Notes under the pieces: model-generated | Seen by the model: the letters and a program-made list of their open reading frames with translations, nothing else | What the model was told of the DNA's origin: nothing | The model's database searches: none | Assembly: GCF_029203305.1 (NCBI RefSeq) | Contig: NC_089465.1 | Coordinates: 930,001-994,000 of the forward strand | Length of the DNA: 64,000 nt | Direction of reading: 5' to 3' | Source: Yamadazyma tenuis | Lineage: Eukaryota; Ascomycota; Pichiomycetes; Serinales; Debaryomycetaceae | Part shown: positions 33,501-42,099 of the stretch, piece by piece | Position numbering within the stretch: position 1 is the first letter of the stretch | Layout: each line of letters begins with the position of its first letter | Translations under genes and position numbers: made by a program

Positions 33501-36318
33501 ACTTGTAAGTATCGGACAACAATAAGTGGATGCCAGTTCTCTTAGCTCTGTAGCTGATAGTTGGTTCATATTGGTTTTGATCAGCATCAACGACACTCTC
33601 AAACAATAAACTCAACAAGTCAAAGATTGCAAACAACGACTTTTGATGGCATAAAGATGATGGAATCTTGTTGATTAAGAGATCACAACATTGGATGGCT
33701 GCATCTTGTAGGTCTTCGAGCCTATGACAGCATAAAGCCAACATAATGGTCAACTGTTCAGCAATATTGTCAGAGCTAAAGTTTTTGTTGGCTCCCAAGT
33801 TAACAAAATGAATAAAGTCCTTCACAATTTTGAACGCAATATATCCAATGTACTTGTCCACACCACTTATTTTGATTGAAGGGTCCGAAAAATAATACAA
33901 AACCTTCGAACAGTCACCCGTTCTCACTCTAAATGATTCTACCAATAATGTCGCCGACAAGAACATCAACTTTGGATATGACATAGTTCTCGGAACATCG
34001 AATAACTCTCCCAAAGATGTACGGTGGTCTTTAACATTATGGTTAGAAGAGCCTCTTCTCAAAACTGTATTCAAATCCAAGGAAGTTTCGGTTCTGTCCC
34101 ACGAAAGTTCAGAAGCTAAAGGTGGTGTATTGTAGGCAATTCTCTCAAGAACTTGGGCATGTTGCTTCACGTTCTTGGATTCAAGAGAATATCCATGGAC
34201 AACCATATTAAACCAGATATTTCTGAATAAATTAATGGTCTTGGTATCTCTTATAGCAAGTGGTTTCTCGTCAGCGTACACGTTTGGTAACAACTCTGCC
34301 AAGGGTCTCAAGAAAATTGCAATTTGATCACCAATCTCGCTGATTTCATTATGAGATCTGTGATGCTCCAAAACCTGAACATCTCCTCTACCGACAATGG
34401 ATTGTAAAACCTCTTGCAAGTAAATTGTAAAGAGAGGATGATCCTGATGAATTCTGCTAGAAAATTCGACTCTGGCATCAATCAAATTGCCTAATAAGAT
34501 TTGATTGCCACTATTAAATGCATCCAATGTCAACTTGTTGATTAACTTGTTCAAAATAATGAACTCACGTTCTGGTAAACAAGGAGCAGAAGCGACCAAT
34601 CCTTTCAATAAGATGGGGCCAACAGTTGAATCTAACCTGGCAGTTTTTTGTGACAAGATGGTCACTGCCAAAGTACTGACACTTTCGTCATTGCATTTTT
34701 CAACAATGTGAGTAATGGCAGTTACAGAATTTGAACAAACGTGGACATACTCGTTTTCTTCATAATCATGAGCTGAGTTTGACTTGCCATTGCTTAAGTT
34801 ACTGTGGTTATGTCCGTTTTGGCTCACTTGAGGATTTTCGAATCCAGAACGAATGGAGGGAGCACGTCCGTTATTCGAAATCGACAAATCTCTTAAAGAA
34901 GAAATATCACCTCTGCTAAGAGTGTTTCTTCTCAAAGTCCCTCTGTTTTGGGTGTTTCCATTGTCGTTAACGAATAAGAGGTTTGTCAACGCATAAATTG
35001 TAGTGACCACTGCGTCTTGGGACAACACTTTACTAGCAAGACCAACGATTTTGGAGGCATTCTCACAGTAACTGAAGCTGAATTTGGGGTTTGCGACCAA
35101 AGCAGTGAAAGCTCTTGTCAAGGAAGAGCCGATTGTCTCATCCTTGAATACCAACAAAGAACCCAATTGGATCACAGTTGCCCCTAAATCTGGATCTAAC
35201 ATGACATCATAAATCGACAAGCAGTTTTTGAATAACTTTCTGCAAATAGCCAAGTCCATGTTGTCGGTAAACATTCCACACCCAATAACCTGTAAGATAT
35301 GGGATTTGGCTAAATACCCGACTTTCAATCTGTTAAAAGTAGAGTAAACAATAAAAGATTCACCTCTATCTAAGAATTCCATTTTTTGCAATGCCAAATC
35401 GGTCAAAGTTTTGATGATCTGCATGTGATTCTCTTTGACGTCCAAGCCTTGATCACCAATTCTCGTATCGGATGCTTCATTATCAACCTGTTTGGAGACT
35501 TTGGCCAATAAGAACTCAATTAATGTCTTGTCCTGGTTATTAAGAATTGAATTAATGATCGAGCACATCAATTTGCTCAAGCTTTCAATGAAGTAGACCG
35601 GCGAAAACTCGACGATATCGTCGGTCTCTAAAAAGTAGGCCAATTCATGGTTATTGTTCCTAAAGATTGAGTTGGAAAAGTTTTCAAGTTCGTTCAAAAA
35701 CTCAAAGTTGTCAATACAAGTGTCCAAAGTATGGAAGATTTTGAATGAACTGGAAGACTCGAACAATATCTTCGGGTTTTTGGTGAAACTTTCAAGAAAT
35801 CCCAATAACGTGAGGTAGTTGGAATGGTCCAAGTTTTTGTTGCTGAAGAACTGGGCATTAAATGTGTAGAAGAGGTCAATGACTTGGTCAAAATACAGTC
35901 CATTGAATTTGAACGCCAAATTGATGGCTGCAGTTGTCAACTTTTCACTTAACAACGACCAAGGACTCGGTCTGACGTATTTTCTCAAGAGGGCCTCTTC
36001 AAATTGCTGCTCAGGCAACTCCATCAAATACAACTTGATCTGCTCTAATAATAATTCAGCTTGTCTTGGAAATTTCATATCACAAGATGTAGAATCACAT
36101 AGCGCCGTCAAGATATCGAATTCCTTTGCCGTGATTGGAACTTTCGACAAATCCCCAATTTTTTTGGAAGTTTGATCAACCAATTGAATAAAGGTGTCTT
36201 CTTGTTGGTCGCTCACCACTTCATTAAGGTTGGCAGGAATGTTTTCCACCGAGAGTTTGGCAAGCTTTTTATAAGCTTCTGCTCTCATGGAGTCTCGGGA
36301 AATTCCATAGAAGTCCAT
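30589..36318 (-). CDS. STT4: Phosphatidylinositol 4-kinase Stt4 (type III alpha)
   Basis: This 1909-residue protein has a long alpha-helical solenoid (about 1-1350), the lipid-kinase helical domain (about 1380-1560) and a C-terminal PI3/PI4-kinase catalytic domain: GDDCRQDVLALQLI, the catalytic loop KDRHNGNIM and the metal-binding HIDFGF, ending RLTNGIPY. Length equals yeast Stt4 (1900). The enzyme makes the plasma-membrane PI4P pool with Efr3 and Ypp1 and feeds the Mss4-Pkc1 pathway. The frame is intact throughout, without intron. The start is the first ATG. Confidence 0.96.
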   Translation of the reverse strand: MDFYGISRDSMRAEAYKKLAKLSVENIPANLNEVVSDQQEDTFIQLVDQTSKKIGDLSKVPITAKEFDILTALCDSTSCDMKFPRQAELLLEQIKLYLMELPEQQFEEALLRKYVRPSPWSLLSEKLTTAAINLAFKFNGLYFDQVIDLFYTFNAQFFSNKNLDHSNYLTLLGFLESFTKNPKILFESSSSFKIFHTLDTCIDNFEFLNELENFSNSIFRNNNHELAYFLETDDIVEFSPVYFIESLSKLMCSIINSILNNQDKTLIEFLLAKVSKQVDNEASDTRIGDQGLDVKENHMQIIKTLTDLALQKMEFLDRGESFIVYSTFNRLKVGYLAKSHILQVIGCGMFTDNMDLAICRKLFKNCLSIYDVMLDPDLGATVIQLGSLLVFKDETIGSSLTRAFTALVANPKFSFSYCENASKIVGLASKVLSQDAVVTTIYALTNLLFVNDNGNTQNRGTLRRNTLSRGDISSLRDLSISNNGRAPSIRSGFENPQVSQNGHNHSNLSNGKSNSAHDYEENEYVHVCSNSVTAITHIVEKCNDESVSTLAVTILSQKTARLDSTVGPILLKGLVASAPCLPEREFIILNKLINKLTLDAFNSGNQILLGNLIDARVEFSSRIHQDHPLFTIYLQEVLQSIVGRGDVQVLEHHRSHNEISEIGDQIAIFLRPLAELLPNVYADEKPLAIRDTKTINLFRNIWFNMVVHGYSLESKNVKQHAQVLERIAYNTPPLASELSWDRTETSLDLNTVLRRGSSNHNVKDHRTSLGELFDVPRTMSYPKLMFLSATLLVESFRVRTGDCSKVLYYFSDPSIKISGVDKYIGYIAFKIVKDFIHFVNLGANKNFSSDNIAEQLTIMLALCCHRLEDLQDAAIQCCDLLINKIPSSLCHQKSLFAIFDLLSLLFESVVDADQNQYEPTISYRAKRTGIHLLLSDTYKWRNDTFRRFSEKCRHWLKLVLIKSNIDVKSLIQLYVSDLDKFHPSNEVQYGVSFALEMAGSVLPNDRELSNISRIHSKNLNSLPSFVSQLTWRSNFISALLNKVPLRTREDTDHAFSGIRGKVIDMRYKLADKSIHVIPEEVIDLLSDIAGLALICDHDTAELIRYLVEIPFIIFESNIMNAAIGIWFAVMKDKSNISVLLISEIAKKWESSIALKQGIFSTKNDLTPTEFCKMEYAPSDYKTISRKAQVTLKGFEPHLQIIQLFSSSFEASLNQSDHLLKIFTRFVEVGMKNLDSASLHPYARYTRFELIRFAFNIISYHHKLATRSERYLTELLLDGCLSWFKLTAKYPFGTNLLKTKSDLGLLKDVAKLTSNLNTFSQEILESKKLIVMFFLDDEISRISVWLNPLNPEETKGSFISNQINGNDITRAFKIDPILAVNLALRYKVKNLDELLQKLLIEDPLPALPYPSAVQYLIGINAGTNFPSHHLLFWEPLSPIDAIQLFLPPFGNNPYILQYTMRSLEHHDVNLTFFYVPQIVQSLRYDAKGYAEWFIVETAKVSQLFAHQIFWNMLANSYKDDEGTIPDPLKPTLDRVQSKIMKNLSEDDVQFYKREFGFFNEVTDISGKLKPFIKNSKAEKKAKIDEEMDRIVLAPGVYLPSNPDGVVIDINRKSGKPLQSHAKAPFMATFKIRKEVEDIDEYGEKVLIPIEKWQSAIFKVGDDCRQDVLALQLISVFRSIWNDAGLDLYVYPNRVTATAPGCGVIDVLPNSTSRDMLGREAVNGLYEYFITKFGPENSIEFQQARNNLIRSLAAYSIISYILQFKDRHNGNIMYDDQGHVLHIDFGFCFDIVPGGVKFEVAPFKLTHEMVMVLGGSDETQAFKWFEELCVKGYLACRPYMETIIRCVNPMLESGLPCFKEATVKKLRQRFVPNKSEKDAVHHMRGLIKKAMESYYTKGYDEFQRLTNGIPY

Positions 36319-36642
36319 GATTTATTTGTTTAACAAGATAAACCGTTGACAATTATAAACACGATCTCAACCAAAAGACTAAAATAACAAATTTGGGGTT
36401 GAGAAATTTTGAGGCTGCCAAAACTCGTTCTCATGCTCGTGTTTGAAGTCATATGCAGTTACTCCTCAGAGATGATTTTTTGCAGCCTACAATAGAAGTT
36501 AGGAGTTGGTTGTATCAAAGAGCTACTATACAAATTATTCAGCATGATGCACATAAAACCAATGCAGACCAATTACTATATATAAAATTTTAGTTCATAA
36601 GTCATAAAAGATGCAAGATTTAATAAGATCCGTCTAGGGAAC
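36319..36642. other. Intergenic, STT4 promoter and TIF6 3' flank
   Basis: 324 AT-rich bases between two minus-strand genes. Nothing else recognised. Confidence 0.45.
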
Positions 36643-37380
36643 CTAGGAGTACGTTTCAATCAACGTATCTCTCAAGTCGCCCGTGATGGCATCTTGTTGA
36701 GCATCTTGTAACTTGAAGATAGACTCGACAACCGACAATTCTGGAGCAGTGGTATCTAAACCAGACACCGCCAACCAATCATTCACAACCATACCAGCAC
36801 CGACAACAGCAGACCCTCTGTTGATGGTACCTGCGACCAATGGCACTTGTAACAATGAACTCAACTCTTCCAAGTCTTGAATAGAAGTTTGAGGATGGAC
36901 CAATCCACCCTGGTTAGACAATGAACAGTATGAACCAACCAACACATTTCCAGCGATGGTTTGACGGAACACTTCAACTCCCAACACATCGGCGATTAAC
37001 TCTTCGGTTTCTCTTTCGACATCGGGATGAACCAACGCAACATAGTCATTACAACAGATCACATTACCTAAAGCAGATAATCTTTCTTCAACTCTTTGGA
37101 TCTTGACTGAATCAGGCAAAGAATTTCTCAAATGCATTAACTCTTGGTCGGTGGTCTGGGTGGGGACCAACAATCCTCTTCTGTTACCGGCGGTCATTCT
37201 ACCGACGATTCTAGTACCCGCGATGGTGGTGTGAACGATGGGGACGACATCACCTAATTCTGCTTCAAAAGCAGAGTAAAAGTTCTCGGATCCCCCCACG
37301 GCAACAAGTGAGTAGGAGTTGGTCAACTTGGAGAAGACACCGACTTCGTTGGAGTTTTCAAATTGGGTTCTGGAAGCCAT
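36643..37380 (-). CDS. TIF6: Eukaryotic translation initiation factor 6, 60S anti-association factor
   Basis: The 245-residue protein matches eIF6/Tif6 end to end, the usual length. Recognisable segments are [46 protein letters not shown] and [14 protein letters not shown], the five-fold pseudo-symmetric pentein repeats. Tif6 is needed for 60S maturation and blocks premature subunit joining until removed by Efl1/Sdo1. The ATG is only nine bases from the first possible ATG of the divergent USB1-like gene. Confidence 0.97.
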   Translation of the reverse strand: MASRTQFENSNEVGVFSKLTNSYSLVAVGGSENFYSAFEAELGDVVPIVHTTIAGTRIVGRMTAGNRRGLLVPTQTTDQELMHLRNSLPDSVKIQRVEERLSALGNVICCNDYVALVHPDVERETEELIADVLGVEVFRQTIAGNVLVGSYCSLSNQGGLVHPQTSIQDLEELSSLLQVPLVAGTINRGSAVVGAGMVVNDWLAVSGLDTTAPELSVVESIFKLQDAQQDAITGDLRDTLIETYS

Positions 37381-37389
37381 TTTTCAAAT

Positions 37390-38439
37390 ATGAGTAATAC
37401 TAAAAAGAGATTGTTCCGTCAAAATTTTTCTACCTCATCTTATGGAGCTGCGGTCGTGCGCGGGCTACACTCTGGTGCGCCCATCTCAGGAACACTACTC
37501 AGGTATGCCAAATACCATGCTATGGAAGCGTTGAAGCACTACGAATCGTCATCTGAAGAGGAACTTGAACCGCATCACCATACAACACCCGCAGACACTG
37601 ACCCCCGGCAAATTCTTCCATCCCTAAGCTTATACCTGCAGAATTACAGTGTCAATCAGCACAACATGAAGGGCCTCTATATCAATATTCCTTGGAAACC
37701 GACTTTTTCAACCACTAAACAGTTGAAGGTATTGTCACAAGGTGCCTTGAAGTATTTGGAGCTCAACCATTATGACTTTTACCAGCGTTATGACTGGAAC
37801 ATTGTAGGTGACAATAGAGCACCCCTATCCAGCAAAGATCCTTCAAATAATCTTCATATTACCCTAGTATCCGATATCCATGGTCGGCCAGATCAATTAT
37901 CCAAGTTTGTTGACTACTTCACAAATGGAATTAGGAAAATGGCTATAAGTCCAAGCCTACTTAAGGAAGAAAGTGTAAATAATGATAGGCTTCAGGCTCT
38001 CAATAAGATCTTGAAGAAATCCCCGTCTAATGTACCACAGGAAAAGGCTGTCAAATTGAAGTTCAAGCCAGAATTGCACTTATTCGGGAGCTCTACATCC
38101 TCCGCTGTATTTGTAGCTGGAATCATTGACGATGACCCCGATACCCTGAATTTTTTTGGTGGCATCAACCTAATCGCCAAAGATATCTGTGATCTACTAG
38201 AAATCTCGGTACCCAAGGAGGTCTTCTCCACCACCTACCACGTGAGTCTAGTCAAGTCTTCTGAGCCGGTTTTAGTTGGTACTTCGGACCCTAGGTCTGA
38301 ATTATCCAGTATAACTGAATCCTTGGTCCACAATTTCGACAGTTCTGTTCTACAAATGGTGCCCATTGAGGTGAACACCATTGAGGTGGACGAAATTGAC
38401 ACCAAAAAAGTCACTTATAGCATACGTCTTATAGAATAA
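37390..38439 (+). CDS. USB1: U6 snRNA 3' phosphodiesterase Usb1 (2H family)
   Basis: The protein has the two catalytic HxS/T motifs of Usb1/Mpn1: LHITLVS and YHVSLVK (His112 and His240 counted from the internal start). Usb1 trims and seals the 3' end of U6 snRNA. From the first ATG (37390) it is 349 residues. An internal ATG at 37522 gives 305 residues and begins MEALKHYESSSEEELE, matching how yeast and human Usb1 begin (short acidic Ser-rich head). The 44-residue extension has seven Lys/Arg and no Asp/Glu, so it looks like a mitochondrial presequence; yeast Usb1 is reported in nucleus and mitochondria. Both starts may be used. I list the longer form. Confidence 0.85.
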   Translation: MSNTKKRLFRQNFSTSSYGAAVVRGLHSGAPISGTLLRYAKYHAMEALKHYESSSEEELEPHHHTTPADTDPRQILPSLSLYLQNYSVNQHNMKGLYINIPWKPTFSTTKQLKVLSQGALKYLELNHYDFYQRYDWNIVGDNRAPLSSKDPSNNLHITLVSDIHGRPDQLSKFVDYFTNGIRKMAISPSLLKEESVNNDRLQALNKILKKSPSNVPQEKAVKLKFKPELHLFGSSTSSAVFVAGIIDDDPDTLNFFGGINLIAKDICDLLEISVPKEVFSTTYHVSLVKSSEPVLVGTSDPRSELSSITESLVHNFDSSVLQMVPIEVNTIEVDEIDTKKVTYSIRLIE

Positions 38440-38579
38440 ATAAATGCACCCGGTTCCATTCCTTTCGGCCCTGAATTGGCGCCTAATAAAAATGCGGTGC
38501 AATTTTGAACCTCAAAACTTCCATCTAAACCGAGTTAATTGATTTGTATTTTCCCTTAACTCATTTCAAACCCCTGGCC

Positions 38580-39935
38580 ATGTCGAAGCTGCATCAGAAA
38601 AATGTGGAGCGTCAATTGATCGAGATTGTCAACAGCAGAAATAACGACAACAAATGTGGAGACTGTGGGTCTTCTTATCCAACCTGGGCCTCTTATCAAT
38701 TGGGGATCTTTTTGTGTGGAAGATGTGCCTCCGTTCACAGGAGAGTATTACCCAAGGATAAAAATGACGTAAAGTCGTTGACTTTGGATAATTGGACGTC
38801 CGAGCAAATCGATCGTTTAAGAAGAATTGGTAATAGAAAAGCCAGAAGTAAATGGAATGCTAAACGTGAACCTTTTCCATATGATGAAGACGATACTACC
38901 GAAATTGAGCACTATGTGCGCCAGAAGTATGTCGAAGGCAAGTTCCTGGATGGTTCTCACGGTGGTGGTTTTGGTGGTTTTGATGATTTTTCGGATGATG
39001 ATGATAGAGGCACTAGTGCTGCTGCCTCTAAGCTGAGGCTGAGGCTGAGGCTGAGACTGAACTCAGTTAGAACGATTCCAAGATTATCACATCGGAAATT
39101 GACTACATTTGAGTCCAGTCAATTCACCCGGCAAACACAGCTGATCATCTCGATGGGTTTCAACGACAAGGACTTGGTCAAAGAAGCGTTGATACTTAGT
39201 AACGGTGATATCGATTTTGCCTTGGATATTTTGAACGAGGATTCAAGAGTGAACCCCAACCAAGAAGAGCTTGCTCCGTCATTACCTCGGCGACCAGCTG
39301 CTGGTTCTGGGGCTATTTCTTCTGCGTCTGCTTCCTCTGCTGGGTCTTTCCTGGCAAACAATCCAATGGCAGGTATCGCTCAAACCAATGATTGGTGGTC
39401 TGGTAATGGCAGCAAGGTTGCCACCAGTCAAACAGGACAGCTCCAGGTGGGACAGCCTCAAATATATCAGTACACGGATCCGGTGACAGGTCAGATTTCG
39501 TATGTTGATTCTAATGGACAGGAGTATTTGGATCCAAATAATCCTCAACATCAACAGCTCTTGTTACAACAACAGAATCCTCAATTGGTTGCTCAGCAGA
39601 CGAACAAACAACAGATATTGTCGTTATACAATACTGGGGCTCAACAGGTTCAGCCTCAGCAAACTCAACAGCCTCAGCAAACTCAACAGCCTCAACAGCC
39701 CCAACAGCCTCAACAGCCTCAACAAGTGCCTCAGCCATTCAACCCTCAGTTTCAACAGATGGCTGCTCAACAAACGCAGCAAATGTATAACCAAACAGGG
39801 GCATTGGGTCAGCAAGGACTTGTACAGCAGCCAACAGCCATGGGATTCCAACAACCTTACTCCCAGCAGCAACCTTTTGCGCAACAGCAAAGCTATGCTC
39901 AACCGCCACCATCTCAACAAAACTACTGGCGGTAA
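38580..39935 (+). CDS. GTS1: ArfGAP with UBA and Gln-rich tail, Gts1-like
   Basis: The 451-residue protein opens with an ArfGAP zinc finger (Cys26, Cys29, Cys46, Cys49; CX2CX16CX2C, with FLCGRCASVHR), followed by an Arg/CTG repeat (152-160), a UBA domain (about 180-215, IISMGFNDKDLVKEAL), and a Gln/Pro-rich tail (about 330-450). The order is that of yeast Gts1, an Arf-GAP in endocytic/Golgi traffic that also affects timing and stress phenotypes. With CTG as Ser the repeat becomes SRSRSRSRS, as in the RS stretch of Gts1. The frame extends upstream of 38580 only from a TTG; the ATG at 38580 gives the family N-terminus. Confidence 0.92.
   Translation: MSKLHQKNVERQLIEIVNSRNNDNKCGDCGSSYPTWASYQLGIFLCGRCASVHRRVLPKDKNDVKSLTLDNWTSEQIDRLRRIGNRKARSKWNAKREPFPYDEDDTTEIEHYVRQKYVEGKFLDGSHGGGFGGFDDFSDDDDRGTSAAASKLRLRLRLRLNSVRTIPRLSHRKLTTFESSQFTRQTQLIISMGFNDKDLVKEALILSNGDIDFALDILNEDSRVNPNQEELAPSLPRRPAAGSGAISSASASSAGSFLANNPMAGIAQTNDWWSGNGSKVATSQTGQLQVGQPQIYQYTDPVTGQISYVDSNGQEYLDPNNPQHQQLLLQQQNPQLVAQQTNKQQILSLYNTGAQQVQPQQTQQPQQTQQPQQPQQPQQPQQVPQPFNPQFQQMAAQQTQQMYNQTGALGQQGLVQQPTAMGFQQPYSQQQPFAQQQSYAQPPPSQQNYWR
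39648..39725. repeat. Gln/Pro-coding tandem repeat in GTS1
   Basis: Repeats of cctcagcaaactcaacag and then ccaacagcctcaacag encode PQQTQQ and PQQ runs. The repeats are in frame and likely to vary in length. Confidence 0.75.
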
Positions 39936-40811
39936 ACAGACACTCTGTAGGAACATCAATAAAATAACGGCTTTATTCGGAATCTCTGTAGTCTCACATA
40001 TTTATGGAACAGCTTCGGTGCTGTTTTCTGAATTCAATTGGTCATTACGGAGGGAGCTCTGTGCAACACTAAGAAGAAACGTATATATCTTCATTCTTAT
40101 GGATTTTACGCTGTTTAATCATCAACTCCTAAGCCTTCTGCATCATAGAAGCTTTTTGACAATAGGTGCTCTAGTGAAATCAGATGATGGGCCAGTGCTC
40201 AGACAACGCCAGATTCGCTTTGTAAATCATAAATCACCCTCCCAGGTTGTAAAACCTACCCTTATTTGTTGTTACAAAGTATTCTCTGATGTTTGAAACG
40301 TGAGTTAAGGATATGCCCCCTTTGTCTATTTTTTTCTCTTTCTGTATTTACTAACCAAGTCGATCTTTTTTAATAGTATTCTATTATTATCATGGTTGCG
40401 AAATTCATAAAACTGGCAGAACCGCACATCAGATAAGTTAATCAGCTTCAAATAAGGCTGTAAAATGTAAAATATTACAAACCGTATACAATCGTCCCCC
40501 AAAGTATATTTGTAGCTGAGTGGGTGTCCTGGCCTTCACCAGCCTCGATAAAACTATACTGAAAACAAAAAAAGAGATCAAAATAGGTTTGGAATGAAAA
40601 ATTTTCACCCAAATCAAATCTCATTATCCTTCGTTTCCAGGTATAATGACGGCAGAGTTCACTTGGCCCGTAAACATACCTAGAATGTCACTAGTTTTTA
40701 TTAAACATATGTAAATGATTTGTATAGCAGGCTAAACAATTGGCTCCTTCGCGAAATGTTTGTCACCGAAGCATACTAGTTTAACAAGGAGAATCACCCC
40801 AACTGCGTTAA
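39936..40811. other. Long intergenic region without a recognised gene
   Basis: 876 bases between two plus-strand genes. A plus-strand open frame that runs in from GTS1 in another frame (to 40296) is a shadow of the Gln repeat. An isolated A-box-like word (tagctgagtggg, 40512-40523) has no matching B box. A non-coding RNA cannot be excluded but nothing is supported. Confidence 0.45.
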
Positions 40812-41756
40812 ATGACATACACTATAGGAGACCGGAAGATCCACTTGGAGCTGGAAGGACTCAGTGAAGCCGACAAGGTTCTACTACTGTCACATCTGCG
40901 ACTCTTCAAATATTGCTTGAATAATGCCATTTACAAACTCTTGCTCAACTTGAAGAATATTGTTCACCTATACAGTGATATCATTATAATTTACGGGACG
41001 TTGTTGAAAAAGATTCCGAACTATGAGGATGTAACTGTCAAGACTGCCAAGTCAAAAAGCCACATCACCGCCTTGGAATCTGAGTTTAACACGATATTTG
41101 GACCATACGGTACAGAGCAGGTGTTGATGAATAATAAATGGCAAACAAAATCTTACGAGGATATCATCAAACCCATGACTTCCAACCTACTAGAAATCGC
41201 CCAGGCCACCTTTGATGATGTATATCTGACGCTATACTGTATTGACTTCTTCTTCGAGAAGTTCGATAACCTCAAGAAGTTGCTGATTCCATTTTTACTA
41301 GTACAAACCAAATCAGTGATTAACTCCGTCAAAAAGCTGTTGTATCTTGTAAACTTATCCACAATTGCTGACCACTTGAACTCCATTGAAGATATCAATC
41401 CCAGCATATTGAGACAACTCAGAAAGATAGAGAAGATTACCTCTGGTTTCGAAAAGGAATCATTGGTGTTGGAGAAATGCTTCAAAACGTATGATCCATC
41501 TCTTCAGCAATATACCAACATATTACTTGGAAAAGCCATTTTGAAAAGAGAAATCAATCCTACAGACTGCCAGATCATCAAGAGACGTAACGTGTGTTTC
41601 GAGGCGGCTGAACATGTCATATCCATCCCGTTATCAGAGAACCAACTCGATAGTTCCATGAAGATCTTAAGGAATTATTTCTTGTATGTTGCATTGGCGT
41701 TTGCATTACTAATAATCACCGCCATTTATAGATTGTTTCGAGTTCTTTTTGCATAG
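40812..41756 (+). CDS. Helical protein with C-terminal membrane anchor, function unknown
   Basis: The 314-residue protein is predicted to be mostly alpha-helical and has a single hydrophobic helix at its extreme C-terminus (about 288-308) followed by RLFRVLFA, so it is probably tail-anchored (ER, peroxisome or mitochondrial outer membrane). A second moderately hydrophobic stretch (about 155-185) may be amphipathic. No signal peptide or motif of a named family is seen. Codon use and length make it a convincing gene. No function is proposed. Confidence 0.75.
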   Translation: MTYTIGDRKIHLELEGLSEADKVLLLSHLRLFKYCLNNAIYKLLLNLKNIVHLYSDIIIIYGTLLKKIPNYEDVTVKTAKSKSHITALESEFNTIFGPYGTEQVLMNNKWQTKSYEDIIKPMTSNLLEIAQATFDDVYLTLYCIDFFFEKFDNLKKLLIPFLLVQTKSVINSVKKLLYLVNLSTIADHLNSIEDINPSILRQLRKIEKITSGFEKESLVLEKCFKTYDPSLQQYTNILLGKAILKREINPTDCQIIKRRNVCFEAAEHVISIPLSENQLDSSMKILRNYFLYVALAFALLIITAIYRLFRVLFA

Positions 41757-42099
41757 GTGCCACTATCAAGTGTTACCTTCTTTGTATAATACTTATAGTA
41801 TAATTACAGCTATACACTTGTAAAAGCAATAGTTACACAAAACCGACAGACAGCGCTTCTGTTCGCGAAAACTCACCGCACTATCAACAATCACCATCTC
41901 ACTGCTAGACCCTCGAACATCTTTGCATTCCATTTATTTAATTGCAAAATACAAATCCAATTCCTTCATCGTGACCTTGTCAGAAAGAGCTATATTCTTC
42001 ATCTAACCACGTGAATCTGCTAGTGCTATTTCTCTTTCCCAATTTGTTCACCACCCTGTATTGCCCACTATTGGTATAAACTGAAATTCCCGTCTCCCT
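41757..42099. other. Intergenic, MBP1 promoter and 5' leader
   Basis: 343 bases, pyrimidine-rich close to the MBP1 start. No clear cell-cycle element (ACGCGT or CACGAAA) was found. Confidence 0.45.

Noticed and set aside
39502..40296. Long plus-strand open frame (264 codons) overlapping the end of GTS1
   Set aside because: It is the +1 shadow of the Gln-rich repeat of GTS1 and its composition (Asn/Ser/Leu runs) follows the repeat; the part beyond GTS1 has no recognisable feature.
40512..40523. A-box-like word in the GTS1 downstream region as a tRNA gene
   Set aside because: No B box or cloverleaf pairing follows within tRNA distance.
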